This document shows, in pieces, positions 10,780 through 19,766 of a stretch of 64,000 bases of DNA. Below the pieces are notes generated by a model that worked only from the letters and a program-made list of their open reading frames with translations, had not been told where the DNA came from and did no database searches. Both the position numbers and the translations under genes were made by a program. The first letter of the stretch is position 1. Each line of letters begins with the position of its first letter. Source of the stretch: Streptomyces sp. HUAS ZL42 (lineage in GTDB: Bacteria > Actinomycetota > Actinomycetes > Streptomycetales > Streptomycetaceae); contig NZ_CP160403.1 of the NCBI RefSeq assembly GCF_040782645.1, positions 7,351,001-7,415,000 on the forward strand, written 5' to 3'.

Positions 10780-13294
10780 GCCGCGCGTTGGTGTGCCGCG
10801 TCGGCTCGGCCGCGGCGGGATCCTCGGGCCACGGATGCTTCGGATACCGGCCACGCAGCTCCGCCCGTACGCCCTTGTAGCCGTCCTTCCAGAAGGAGGC
10901 GAGGTCGGCGGTGACGGCGGCGGGCCGCCCGGCGGGGGAGAGGAGATGCACCAGCAGCGGCACTCCGGCGACGGACGGGGTCCGGTCGAGCCCGAACATC
11001 TCCTGCAGCTTCACGGCGAGGACGGGCTGCCCGGGATCGCCGTAGTCGATCCGCACCCTGGACCCACTGGGCACGGTGATCCGCTCGGGGGCGAGTTCAT
11101 CGAGCCGCGCGGCCTCCCCGGAGCCCCAGGGCAGCAGCCGTCCGAGTGCGGCCCCGGCATCGATCCGGCCAAGATCGGCACGCCGCCGTGCCCGCCCCAA
11201 CTCCGGCTCCAACCAGTCGTCCACGCGCGCGTGCAGCGCGTCGTCGGAGACGTCGGGCCACGGCTCCCCGAGGCGCAGACGCAGAAACGCCAGCCGCTGC
11301 CGCAGTACGCAGGCCTCGGGCGACCACCGCAGCAGCCGCAGCCCCTCCCTTCGCAGCCCTTCGAGCAGCGCGTTGCGTACGAGGACGGGGTCGGCGTCCT
11401 TGACCGGACGCACCGCGAGCTCGACGGCACCCAACCGCTCGACGCGCCGCGCGACGACGTCCCCTTCGCCCCAGTGGACCTCGTCCCGCTCCTCCCGCAG
11501 TGCCCCGGCGGTCTGCCTGGCGATGTCCTCGTCGATGACGGCACCGAGCCGCACACGCGCGTGCCCCCTGCCGAGCGGCCGGTCGGCCACGGCAACGGCG
11601 ATCCACGGCGCGCCGCGCAATCCGGTGCCCTGGCCGAGATCGGCGCGGGTGCCGGAGACCATGAGACAGGAATCGCCCTCCCTCCTGGCCACCCGCTCGG
11701 GAAAGGCGAGCGCGACCACGAGCCCGACGACACCGTCCTCCCCGGCGCTCGCCCACCCACCCGAGTCACGGTTGGGCGGGTGGGAAAGCTCCGTGGCGAC
11801 CGCCGCCCGCAGCCGCCGTACCTCCGCCCGCCACCGCCCCGCATAGGCGTCGCCTCCACGCCGGGCGGTCCGCAGTGCGTCTGCGAGGTCGTCCCCGTAC
11901 TCCCGTGGAGCCTCCTCACTGAGCAGCGCCACGATCTCGGCCGCCGCATCGGCCCCGACAAGCGCGCCGGCGTCGAGCAACGCCCGCCCCAGCCGCGGAT
12001 GCACCCCCAGCCGCGCCAGCCGAACACCCCGCTCCGTCGCGCGTCCGCCGGAGTCCACCGCCCCGATCGCCGACAACACACTTCTCGCCGCCGCCATCGC
12101 CCCGCCCGGCGGCGGATCCAGCAGGGCCAGCCCGGTCGCGTCCGGATCGCCCCAGCACGCCGCCTGCAGGGCGAACGCCGTCAGGTCGGCCACCTTGATC
12201 TCCGGGGACGGGAACCGAGGCAGACGCGCCTCCTCGGCCTGCGCCCAGCAGCGGTACGCCGCACCCGGCGCCTCACGTCCGGCCCGCCCCGTCCGCTGTC
12301 CCAACGCCGCCTGCGACGCCCGTACCGTCGTCAGCGCGCTCAGCCCGCGCGCGTGGTCCACCCGCGGCTCCCGCGCCAGCCCCGAGTCGACGACCACCCG
12401 CACGCCCGGCACCGTCAGCGAGGACTCGGCCACGGCGGTCGCCAGGACCACCCGCCGCCGCTGCCCGGGCGCCAGCACCGCGTCCTGCACCGCCGCAGGA
12501 GCCCGCCCGTGCACCTGAAGGACGTCGACGTCGCCCAGATCCCCCAGCTGCCCGGCGACGCGCGCGATCTCGCCGACGCCCGGCAGGAAGCACAACACGT
12601 CCCCCGACCGCTCGCCCAACGCCCGCCGCACCACGGACGCCACATGTGCGACAAGCGCCGGGTCCACCCACATGCCGTGCGGCGGTCGAACAGGACGAGC
12701 CGGGGGAGCCCAGATCACCTCGACCCCGTACGCGGCCCCCCGCGCCTCGACCACCGGCGCCCCGCCCAGCAGCCGCGCCCACCCCTGCGCGTCGGTCGTC
12801 GCCGACGCGGCCACCAGTCGCAGCTCCGGGCGCAGCGTCTCCCGTGCGTCCCACAGAAACGCCGCAACTGTGTCCGCGTCCAGATGCCGCTCATGGCACT
12901 CGTCGAGCAGCACCACGTCGACGCCCGCCAACTCCTGGTCCCGCTGCAGCCGCTGCAGCAGCACACCGGTCGTGACGACCTCCACGCGCGCACGGCGCCC
13001 GACCACCCGCTCCCCGCGGACCGTGTACCCGACGCTGTCGCCGACCTTCTCGCCGAGCAGCCACGCCATTCGCCGGGCCGCCGCCCGCGCCGCGATCCGC
13101 CGCGGCTCGGCCACGACGACACGCCGGGGCGGGCCCTCGCCCAGCAGCCCCGCCAGCGCCAACGGCACCAGCGTCGTCTTGCCGGTGCCGGGCGGCGCCA
13201 CGAGGACGGCGGTGCCGTGTTCCTCCAGAGCGTCGTGCAGGGCGGGCAGGGCGCCACGTACGGGCAGCGCGTCCAGGGCGTCGTAACGGATCAC
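10769..13294 (-). CDS. hrpB: ATP-dependent RNA helicase HrpB
   Basis: 841-aa DEAH-box (DECH) helicase of the HrpB family. Motif I APPGTGKTT (about 33-41), motif Ia [16 protein letters not shown], motif II LLDECHERHLDAD, motif III SATT, motif VI QRTGRAGREAPG, then the HA2-like and HrpB C-terminal domains ending in the diagnostic FWKDGYKGVRAELRGRYPKHPWPEDP region. The length is typical. It is presumed to remodel RNA, though most HrpB proteins have no assigned substrate. It starts 16 nt beyond the end of the downstream-reading methyltransferase gene, so the two may be co-transcribed. Confidence 0.93.
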   Translation of the reverse strand: MIRYDALDALPVRGALPALHDALEEHGTAVLVAPPGTGKTTLVPLALAGLLGEGPPRRVVVAEPRRIAARAAARRMAWLLGEKVGDSVGYTVRGERVVGRRARVEVVTTGVLLQRLQRDQELAGVDVVLLDECHERHLDADTVAAFLWDARETLRPELRLVAASATTDAQGWARLLGGAPVVEARGAAYGVEVIWAPPARPVRPPHGMWVDPALVAHVASVVRRALGERSGDVLCFLPGVGEIARVAGQLGDLGDVDVLQVHGRAPAAVQDAVLAPGQRRRVVLATAVAESSLTVPGVRVVVDSGLAREPRVDHARGLSALTTVRASQAALGQRTGRAGREAPGAAYRCWAQAEEARLPRFPSPEIKVADLTAFALQAACWGDPDATGLALLDPPPGGAMAAARSVLSAIGAVDSGGRATERGVRLARLGVHPRLGRALLDAGALVGADAAAEIVALLSEEAPREYGDDLADALRTARRGGDAYAGRWRAEVRRLRAAVATELSHPPNRDSGGWASAGEDGVVGLVVALAFPERVARREGDSCLMVSGTRADLGQGTGLRGAPWIAVAVADRPLGRGHARVRLGAVIDEDIARQTAGALREERDEVHWGEGDVVARRVERLGAVELAVRPVKDADPVLVRNALLEGLRREGLRLLRWSPEACVLRQRLAFLRLRLGEPWPDVSDDALHARVDDWLEPELGRARRRADLGRIDAGAALGRLLPWGSGEAARLDELAPERITVPSGSRVRIDYGDPGQPVLAVKLQEMFGLDRTPSVAGVPLLVHLLSPAGRPAAVTADLASFWKDGYKGVRAELRGRYPKHPWPEDPAAAEPTRHTNARLRR

Positions 13295-13310
13295 GCGTAC
13301 GGTCCCGCGT

Positions 13311-14147
13311 TCAGTCCCGCTCGCACACGAAGATCGCCGTCCCCGGGATCAGGTTCCCCCGCAGCGGCGACCAGCCGCCCCACTCCGCCGTGTTCCAGGC
13401 GGGCCACTCCGGCTCCACCAGGTCCACCAGCCTGAAGCCCGCCGCCACGACGTCCCGGACGCGGTCGCCCAGCGTCCTGTGGTGCTCGACGTAGACCGCG
13501 CGGCCCTCCTCGTCCTGCTCGACGTACGGAGTGCGGTCGAAGTACGAGGCCGAGAGGCTCAGCCCCTCGGGACCGGGCTCGTCGGGGAACGCCCAGCGGA
13601 TCGGGTGCGTCACCGAGAAGACGAAGCGGCCGCCCGGCCGCAGCACCCGGCGCACCTCCCGCAGCACCAGCACGGGGTCCGCAACGAACGGCAGCGCCCC
13701 GTACGCCGAGCAGGCCAGGTCGAAGGAGCCGTCGGCGAACGGCAGTGCGCCCGCGTCCGCCTGGACGAGCGGGAAGCCGCCGCCGATGCGCAGCGCGTGC
13801 TGGAGCTGCCGGTGGGAGAGGTCCAGGGCGACGGGACGGGCGCCCTGGCCGGCCAGCCAGCGCGAACACTGGGCCGCGCCGGCGCCGATCTCCAGGACGT
13901 CCTTGCCCTTCAGCTCCTCCGGCGGGCCGAGCAGCTCGGCCTCCACCTCGTCCAGGCCCTCCGGTCCCCACACGAAGCGGTCGTCGCCCAGGAAGGTGCC
14001 GTGCTCGATCTGGTACTCGTCCGCGTTGCGGTCCCACCAACCGCGGTTGGCGCGGGCGCTCTCCGCGACACCGGCCTCACGTCGCGTGGCCTCCGGTTCG
14101 AACGCGGAATCCTCGAACGGGGACTCGAAGGATTCGGACTCTTGGAT
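13311..14147 (-). CDS. Class I SAM-dependent methyltransferase with apparent AUC start
   Basis: About 278 aa. The Rossmann core is clear: DVLEIGAGAAQCSRWL (motif I), ARPVALDLSHRQL, GAYGALPFV and the HPIRWAFPDEPG segment typical of actinobacterial methyltransferases. The only canonical start in frame is GTG 13973, but that would remove a conserved N-terminal part (RGWWDRNADEYQIEHG and GDDRFVWGPEG) that is still in frame and open. The frame begins after a stop near 14211 and has no ATG, GTG or TTG. A good ribosome site GAGGGAG (14154-14160) precedes two ATC codons (14150 and 14147); I place the start at the second, six bases from the site. The coordinates of the start are therefore uncertain. 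The substrate is unknown. Confidence 0.75.
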   Translation of the reverse strand: MQESESFESPFEDSAFEPEATRREAGVAESARANRGWWDRNADEYQIEHGTFLGDDRFVWGPEGLDEVEAELLGPPEELKGKDVLEIGAGAAQCSRWLAGQGARPVALDLSHRQLQHALRIGGGFPLVQADAGALPFADGSFDLACSAYGALPFVADPVLVLREVRRVLRPGGRFVFSVTHPIRWAFPDEPGPEGLSLSASYFDRTPYVEQDEEGRAVYVEHHRTLGDRVRDVVAAGFRLVDLVEPEWPAWNTAEWGGWSPLRGNLIPGTAIFVCERD

Positions 14148-14287
14148 GATCGGCTCCCTCGTCGTACTCTTCCGTGCAACCGTCTCGGGCGTGTCACGGA
14201 AGAGGTCTGTTCAGGCCTGCTTGGCCTCATGTGACGGTTCTTGTGCCGGGTATGCGGCGATCCGCCCCGGGTGTGCGCCTTCGCGCA

Positions 14288-14316
14288 TTGACCCTGTCCG
14301 GCTGCCCCCGTATGCT
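14288..14316 (+). promoter_or_regulatory. Housekeeping-type promoter of rpsA
   Basis: TTGACC at 14288-14293, a 17-bp spacer, and TATGCT at 14311-14316: a near-consensus HrdB (sigma-70 type) promoter. Transcription from about 14322 would give a leader of about 190 nt before the rpsA ATG. Confidence 0.75.
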
Positions 14317-14382
14317 ACAAGTTGCGCTGCGGGCCTGCGCACCTCAGACGTAGCAGGCTGCGCTCGCATCTGTTGTATGTCC

Positions 14383-14421
14383 CCTCGGTTTTCGAGGCGC
14401 CACCGTCGTTTTGTGTGGCGC
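14383..14421 (+). promoter_or_regulatory. Hairpins in the rpsA leader
   Basis: Two adjacent, mutually exclusive hairpins lie in the leader: CCTCG (14383-14387) with CGAGG (14393-14397), loop GTTTT; and GCGCCAC (14397-14403) with GTGGCGC (14415-14421). Ribosomal protein S1 represses its own translation in E. coli; whether these stems serve that here is inference. Confidence 0.4.
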
Positions 14422-14512
14422 TTCCTTGGCTGTCCGGCTTCTGCAGAGCGAAACGGGCTCCCGGCGTAAGCAGTGCCTACGACTCAATGTCCGTACCGGA
14501 GCCCTTTCCCAC

Positions 14513-16003
14513 ATGACGAGCAGCACCGAGACCACCGCCACCACCCCGCAGGTAGCGGTCAACGACATCGGTAACGAGGAAGCCTTCCTCGCAGCGATCG
14601 ACGAGACGATCAAGTACTTCAACGACGGCGACATCGTCGACGGCGTCATCGTGAAGGTCGACCGGGACGAGGTCCTGCTCGACATCGGTTACAAGACCGA
14701 AGGTGTCATCCCGAGCCGCGAGCTCTCGATCAAGCACGACGTCGACCCCAACGAGGTCGTCGCCGTCGGCGACGAGATCGAGGCCCTGGTCCTCCAGAAG
14801 GAGGACAAGGAAGGCCGCCTGATCCTCTCGAAGAAGCGCGCCCAGTACGAGCGTGCCTGGGGCACCATCGAGAAGATCAAGGAAGAGGACGGCATCGTCA
14901 CCGGTACCGTCATCGAGGTCGTCAAGGGTGGTCTCATCCTCGACATCGGCCTGCGTGGCTTCCTGCCGGCCTCCCTCGTCGAGATGCGCCGCGTCCGCGA
15001 CCTCCAGCCCTACGTGGGCAAGGAGCTCGAGGCGAAGATCATCGAGCTGGACAAGAACCGCAACAACGTGGTCCTGTCCCGCCGCGCCTGGCTCGAGCAG
15101 ACCCAGTCCGAGGTCCGCCAGACGTTCCTCACGACCCTCCAGAAGGGTCAGGTCCGCTCCGGTGTCGTCTCCTCGATCGTCAACTTCGGTGCGTTCGTGG
15201 ACCTGGGTGGCGTCGACGGTCTGGTCCACGTCTCCGAGCTGTCCTGGAAGCACATCGACCACCCCTCCGAGGTCGTCGAGGTCGGCCAGGAGGTCACGGT
15301 CGAGGTCCTCGACGTCGACATGGACCGCGAGCGCGTCTCCCTGTCGCTGAAGGCGACCCAGGAAGACCCGTGGCAGCAGTTCGCCCGCACCCACCAGATC
15401 GGCCAGGTCGTGCCCGGCAAGGTCACGAAGCTGGTTCCGTTCGGTGCGTTCGTCCGCGTCGACGAGGGCATCGAGGGTCTGGTCCACATCTCCGAGCTGG
15501 CCGAGCGCCACGTGGAGATCCCGGAGCAGGTCGTCCAGGTCAACGACGAGATCTTCGTCAAGGTCATCGACATCGACCTCGAGCGTCGCCGGATCTCGCT
15601 GTCCCTGAAGCAGGCCAACGAGTCCTTCGGTGCCGACCCGGCGTCGGTCGAGTTCGACCCGACCCTGTACGGCATGGCCGCGTCCTACGACGACCAGGGC
15701 AACTACATCTACCCCGAGGGCTTCGACCCCGAGACCAACGACTGGCTCGAGGGCTACGAGACCCAGCGTGAGGCCTGGGAGCACCAGTACGCCGAGGCGC
15801 AGCAGCGCTTCGAGCAGCACCAGGCGCAGGTCATCAAGTCCCGCGAGGCCGACGCTGCCGCCGCCGCCGAGGGTGGCGAGGCCGCCGCTCCGGCCGCGAC
15901 CGGTGGTTCGTACTCCTCCGAGGGCCCGGACAACTCCGGTGCACTGGCCTCGGACGAGGCGCTGGCCGCGCTGCGCGAGAAGCTCGCGGGTGGCCAGAGC
16001 TGA
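14513..16003 (+). CDS. rpsA: 30S ribosomal protein S1
   Basis: 496-aa ribosomal protein S1 with four S1 RNA-binding (OB-fold) domains: about 35-105 (GDIVDGVIVKVDRDEVLLDI), 120-185 (GIVTGTVIEVVKGGLILDI), 205-275 (GQVRSGVVSSIVNFGAFVDL) and 290-360 (GQVVPGKVTKLVPFGAFVRV), then an acidic/Ala-rich tail. This is the four-domain high-GC Gram-positive form, shorter than the six-domain E. coli protein. ATG 14513 (MTSSTETT) is chosen because it matches Streptomyces S1 starts and follows GGAG; the frame's extension to 14411 does not. Strong rightward terminator at 16043. Confidence 0.97.
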   Translation: MTSSTETTATTPQVAVNDIGNEEAFLAAIDETIKYFNDGDIVDGVIVKVDRDEVLLDIGYKTEGVIPSRELSIKHDVDPNEVVAVGDEIEALVLQKEDKEGRLILSKKRAQYERAWGTIEKIKEEDGIVTGTVIEVVKGGLILDIGLRGFLPASLVEMRRVRDLQPYVGKELEAKIIELDKNRNNVVLSRRAWLEQTQSEVRQTFLTTLQKGQVRSGVVSSIVNFGAFVDLGGVDGLVHVSELSWKHIDHPSEVVEVGQEVTVEVLDVDMDRERVSLSLKATQEDPWQQFARTHQIGQVVPGKVTKLVPFGAFVRVDEGIEGLVHISELAERHVEIPEQVVQVNDEIFVKVIDIDLERRRISLSLKQANESFGADPASVEFDPTLYGMAASYDDQGNYIYPEGFDPETNDWLEGYETQREAWEHQYAEAQQRFEQHQAQVIKSREADAAAAAEGGEAAAPAATGGSYSSEGPDNSGALASDEALAALREKLAGGQS

Positions 16004-16042
16004 CGCTCACTGAGCAGTAGCTCTTGAGTGGCTCTTGATTGG

Positions 16043-16070
16043 GGGCCCGCACCTTTCGAGGTGCGGGCCC
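16043..16070 (+). terminator. Terminator after rpsA
   Basis: Perfect 12-bp stem GGGCCCGCACCT (16043-16054) with AGGTGCGGGCCC (16059-16070) around a TTCG tetraloop, 39 nt beyond the rpsA stop. Confidence 0.85.
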
Positions 16071-16266
16071 TCAGTGCTGCGCGCTCACGCACGTCGGGGA
16101 GTTGTCCTCGGCCTTGCGGCAACGTGCGGGGAATGCACCGGCAACTGACGGGCCGTAACCGACCTGATGAAAACGCAGTAAGAAGGTGCCTGATCAGAGG
16201 CGTGGGCGGGAATGCCTGCGCCTCTGATCGCGTTGTGCAGTACGAACACGAGGAGGAGCGGTCCAA

Positions 16267-17205
16267 GTGCTTGATCCGCAGGGTTTGTACGCATGGGAGC
16301 CGAAGGGCCTGGCCGTCGTCGACATGGCGCTCGCCCAGGAGTCGGCCGGACTTGTCATGCTCTACCACTTCGACGGATACATCGACGCGGGTGAGACCGG
16401 CGACCAGATCGTCGACCGGCTCCTCGACTCGCTGCCCCACCAGGTCGTCGCCCGCTTCGACCACGACCGGCTCGTGGACTACCGCGCCCGCCGTCCGCTG
16501 CTGACCTTCAAGCGCGACCGCTGGACGGAGTACGAGGAGCCGGCCATCGAGGTGCGTGTCGTCCAGGACACCACCGGCGCCCCCTTCCTGCTGCTGTCCG
16601 GCCCCGAGCCGGACGTGGAGTGGGAGCGCTTCGCCGCGGCCGTGAAGCAGATCGTGGAACGGCTCGGCGTCCGTCTGTCGGTGAACTTCCACGGCATCCC
16701 CATGGGCGTCCCGCACACCCGCCCGGTGGGCCTCACCCCGCACGGCAACCGCACGGACCTGGTCCCGGGCCACCGCAGCCCCTTCGACGAGGCGCAGGTG
16801 CCCGGCAGCGCCGAGGCGCTCGTCGAGTACCGCCTCATGGAGGCCGGCCACGAGGTCCTGGGCGTCGCCGCGCATGTGCCGCACTACATCGCGCGCTCTG
16901 CGTACCCGGACGCGGCGCTGACCGTCCTGGAGGCGATCACGGCCGCGACCGGCCTGGTCCTGCCCGGCATCGCCCACTCGCTGCGCACGGACGCGCACCG
17001 CACGCAGACGGAGATCGACCGGCAGATCCAGGAGGGCGACGAGGAGCTCACGGCCCTCGTCCAGGGCCTGGAGCACCAGTACGACGCCGCCGCGGGCGCA
17101 GAGACCCGCGGCAACATGCTCGCCGAGCCCGCGGACATCCCGTCGGCGGACGAGATCGGGCGCGAGTTCGAGCGGTTCCTGGCGGAGCGGGAGGGCGACA
17201 ACTGA
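16267..17205 (+). CDS. PAC2 family protein
   Basis: 312-aa protein of the PAC2 (proteasome assembly chaperone 2) family, common in proteasome-bearing actinobacteria; molecular role unproven. Typical segments are [72 protein letters not shown] and [23 protein letters not shown] 16267 follows GAGGAG with good spacing. It stands alone between rpsA and coaE on the same strand. Confidence 0.88.
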   Translation: MLDPQGLYAWEPKGLAVVDMALAQESAGLVMLYHFDGYIDAGETGDQIVDRLLDSLPHQVVARFDHDRLVDYRARRPLLTFKRDRWTEYEEPAIEVRVVQDTTGAPFLLLSGPEPDVEWERFAAAVKQIVERLGVRLSVNFHGIPMGVPHTRPVGLTPHGNRTDLVPGHRSPFDEAQVPGSAEALVEYRLMEAGHEVLGVAAHVPHYIARSAYPDAALTVLEAITAATGLVLPGIAHSLRTDAHRTQTEIDRQIQEGDEELTALVQGLEHQYDAAAGAETRGNMLAEPADIPSADEIGREFERFLAEREGDN

Positions 17206-17324
17206 ACTCTGCCGGGGTCTGTGTCGGCACCTTGTCACCGGGCGTCCCGCTGCAAGGCGGAGGAGGGCGTGCCAGGCCCAGCCTCCGCGGCAGGATCCGC
17301 CGGACAGGCCCTAAGCTTCCGCTC

Positions 17325-17966
17325 ATGCTGAAGGTGGGCCTGACCGGCGGGATCGGCGCCGGCAAGAGCGAGGTGTCGCGGCTGCTCGTCGAGTGCGGTG
17401 CCGTTCTGATCGACGCGGACCGCATCGCGCGCGAGGTCGTCGCGCCGGGGACCCCCGGTCTCGCGGCGGTCGTCGAGGCGTTCGGCGAGGAGGTGCTCGC
17501 GTCCGACGGCAGCCTGGACCGGCCCAGGCTGGGCTCGATCGTGTTCAGCGACCCCGAGAAGCTCGCCGTGCTGAACTCGATCGTGCACCCGCTGGTCGGC
17601 GCCCGCTCCCGCGAGCTGGAGACCACCGCCTCCGAGGACGCCGTCGTCGTGCACGACGTGCCGCTCCTCGCGGAGAACGGCCTCGCACCGCTGTACGACG
17701 TCGTGGTCGTCGTCGACGCGAGTCCCGAGACCCAGCTCGACCGGCTCGTACGGCTGCGGGGCATGACCGAGGCGGACGCACGCGCGCGTATGGCCGCCCA
17801 GGCGACACGCGAGAAGCGCCTGGAGATCGCGGACATCGTCATCGACAACGACGTACCGCTGCCGGAACTGGTGCGCCGTGTGAAGGACGTATGGGCGGAT
17901 CTGTTCCGCAGGGCCCACGCCTCCCGGGACGCGCCCCAGCAGCCCCAGGAACCCACCCAGGAATAG
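17325..17966 (+). CDS. coaE: Dephospho-CoA kinase
   Basis: 213-aa enzyme for the last step of coenzyme A synthesis (phosphorylation of the 3'-OH of dephospho-CoA). P-loop GGIGAGKS at residues 8-15, [15 protein letters not shown], the lid region and [22 protein letters not shown] are all typical. ATG 17325 is not preceded by a ribosome site, but TAAGCT (17312-17317) ends 7 nt before it, so the mRNA may be leaderless. The C-terminus has a short Gln/Pro tail (QQPQEPTQE). It is followed 50 nt later by a TPR protein gene. Confidence 0.94.
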   Translation: MLKVGLTGGIGAGKSEVSRLLVECGAVLIDADRIAREVVAPGTPGLAAVVEAFGEEVLASDGSLDRPRLGSIVFSDPEKLAVLNSIVHPLVGARSRELETTASEDAVVVHDVPLLAENGLAPLYDVVVVVDASPETQLDRLVRLRGMTEADARARMAAQATREKRLEIADIVIDNDVPLPELVRRVKDVWADLFRRAHASRDAPQQPQEPTQE

Positions 17967-18016
17967 CGGCCCTCTGCCCGGGCGTTGAATCCTCCCAGCG
18001 AGGGAAGGAATTTTCC

Positions 18017-18397
18017 GTGCCCGATACCAGCGGTTCGACCGGACGTACTCCGGAGACGCATGTCATCGACTTCCGCGCGGCCGAGCAGCTGCTCGCCGCA
18101 CGGGACCCGCGGGGCGCGGTGAAGCTGCTCGACGGAGTGATTGCCGCGCACCCCGAGAACACCGCCGCGCGGCTGCTGCGCGCGCGTGCCTTCTTCGCCG
18201 CCGCGCAACTACGGCCCGCCGAACTGGAGTTCAGCATCGTCCTGGAGCGCGAGCCGGACAACGCGTTCGCGCACTTCGCGCTTGCCCGCACCTACGAGCG
18301 CCAGGGGCGCGCCGACCAGGCCAAGCGCCACTTCCGGCTGGCGGCCGCGCTGGACCCGAACCCGCAGTATCTGAAGGCGGCGCGCTTCGACTCGTGA
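18017..18397 (+). CDS. Tetratricopeptide repeat protein
   Basis: 126-aa protein with about two and a half TPR units: DFRAAEQLLAARDPRGAVKLL, NTAARLLRARAFFAAAQLRPAELEFSIVLE and NAFAHFALARTYERQGRADQAKRHFRLAAALDP. Such proteins mediate protein-protein contacts; the partner is unknown. The start is GTG 18017, with AGGGAAGGA seven bases upstream; the frame opens far earlier inside coaE but that part is a shadow. It probably belongs to the coaE transcript. Confidence 0.85.
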   Translation: MPDTSGSTGRTPETHVIDFRAAEQLLAARDPRGAVKLLDGVIAAHPENTAARLLRARAFFAAAQLRPAELEFSIVLEREPDNAFAHFALARTYERQGRADQAKRHFRLAAALDPNPQYLKAARFDS

Positions 18398-18404
18398 AGC
18401 CCGT

Positions 18405-18671
18405 CTAACGCAGGCGGTGGTCCGGCGGCCGGTAGGGAGGGATGTCGCGGCCCGGCTGGTAGTGCGGGCCCTGCCGGATGTGCTTGAGGATCATGGCCAG
18501 GTCGGCCGTGATCACGAGCCACAACAGCCCGCACGCGGCCGCCCAGCCCGGCCGTCCGGCCAGCGCGAACGCGGCCGTCCCGAAGATCGCCCAGAGCACC
18601 CCCCACACGCTCAGCCACAGACGCAGCCGCAGCGCACTGCGCGCTGTCCTCGGCTCATTGCCCGTACGCAT
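18405..18671 (-). CDS. Small two-helix membrane protein (DUF6343-like)
   Basis: 88-aa membrane protein: basic N-terminus (MRTGNEPRTARSALRLRLW), two hydrophobic helices (LSVWGVLWAIFGTAAFALAG and GWAAACGLLWLVITADLAMIL) and the tail RQGPHYQPGRDIPPYRPP. I recall this pattern as DUF6343, found in Streptomyces; function unknown. AAGGAG lies upstream of ATG 18671, rather far (about 11 nt); a GTG a few codons earlier is the alternative. Convergent with the TPR gene. Confidence 0.7.
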   Translation of the reverse strand: MRTGNEPRTARSALRLRLWLSVWGVLWAIFGTAAFALAGRPGWAAACGLLWLVITADLAMILKHIRQGPHYQPGRDIPPYRPPDHRLR

Positions 18672-18745
18672 GGGGATCACCACTCCTTCTTGCAACGTAC
18701 TCTTCGGTAGGGACGTTCTCCAGGCCCTGCGAGGGGGTTCACCGC

Positions 18746-19645
18746 GTGCTTCCGGATGCCGATCAGCTGGCCGAGGTGCTCCTCGACCTGGGGGTACCGC
18801 ACGAGGACATCAACGAACTCCTGCGGATGGGCCGAAGGGTGACCGACGACCCGGAGCTGCTGCGGTTCCTGGAGGGCTCCGTCGAGGAGCTCGTGCGGGA
18901 CATGGGCGAGATCCGCGGCGGGGCGGACCTGCCCGAGCCGGACTGGCCGTCCGGCCCGCTGCAGCGCTTCTTCCCCCTGTACCTCCTGATCGCGGCGCTG
19001 CCCGCCGTGCTCGCCCACCATCGCGAACGGGGCGTTCCGCCGGAGGTCAGCCGACGCACCCTGGCCGACGTGGGCCGCAACATCGCCGTGCACCGCAAGC
19101 GGTACGGCACGGGCGGCATACCGCGTCCGCGGTGGCTGACGCTGCACTTCCGCGGCGAGTTGTACCAACTGGGGCGACTGCAGTTCCAGCGCGGCCGGAT
19201 CGGCACCTGGCTCAGTGACTCCATCGCGGCGCAGGGGCTTCCGCTCGGGCCCGGTGACCCGGGTCTGGGCGTGCACGTCCCGGACTTCCTCGGACCGCTG
19301 ACGCCCGAGGCCTGCGACCGCTCGCTGGCGCTGGCGCGGGAGTTCTTCGCCCGGCACTACCCCGAGGAGCCCTACACGGTGGCGACCTGCGGCTCGTGGC
19401 TGCTCGACCCCCAGCTGAAGCAGTACCTGCCGGCTCACTCCAACATCGTCCGTTTCCAGGAGCGCTTCCGCGTCGGTCACCTGCCTGCGGAGCCCGAGGA
19501 CGAGGCGCCGATCCGCTACGTCTTCGGCACCGAGGACGTGCCGCTCGAGAAGCTGCCGCGCCGCAGTGCGCTGGAGCGAGCCGTCGTGGACCACCTGCGG
19601 GACGGCGGTCACTGGTACGTCGGGCACGGCTGGCTCCGGCTGTGA
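18746..19645 (+). CDS. Acyltransferase domain protein (NAT_N / GNAT_C type)
   Basis: 299-aa cytoplasmic protein that looks like the two-part actinobacterial acyltransferase: an N-terminal helical domain (LAEVLLDLGVPHEDINELL... GPLQRFFPLYLLIAALPAVLAHHRERGVP) and a C-terminal GNAT-like domain (LGVHVPDFLGPLTPEACDRSLALAREFFARHYPEEPY, CGSWLLDPQLKQYLPAHSNIVRFQERF). The acyl donor and acceptor are unknown. The GTG start at 18746 follows AGGGGG. It stands between divergent and co-directional genes and may form an operon with the methyltransferase 121 nt downstream. Confidence 0.75.
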   Translation: MLPDADQLAEVLLDLGVPHEDINELLRMGRRVTDDPELLRFLEGSVEELVRDMGEIRGGADLPEPDWPSGPLQRFFPLYLLIAALPAVLAHHRERGVPPEVSRRTLADVGRNIAVHRKRYGTGGIPRPRWLTLHFRGELYQLGRLQFQRGRIGTWLSDSIAAQGLPLGPGDPGLGVHVPDFLGPLTPEACDRSLALAREFFARHYPEEPYTVATCGSWLLDPQLKQYLPAHSNIVRFQERFRVGHLPAEPEDEAPIRYVFGTEDVPLEKLPRRSALERAVVDHLRDGGHWYVGHGWLRL

Positions 19646-19766
19646 CCTGCGGTCCGTGACCTGGCCCGATGCGGCCCCGCAGCCCGGCTCCACTCGAACG
19701 GGTGAACCTGGGCGAGGTGGGAACGGCCGTGCGGAGGCGGGCCGTTGGACGGGCATGGAGCTGAAG

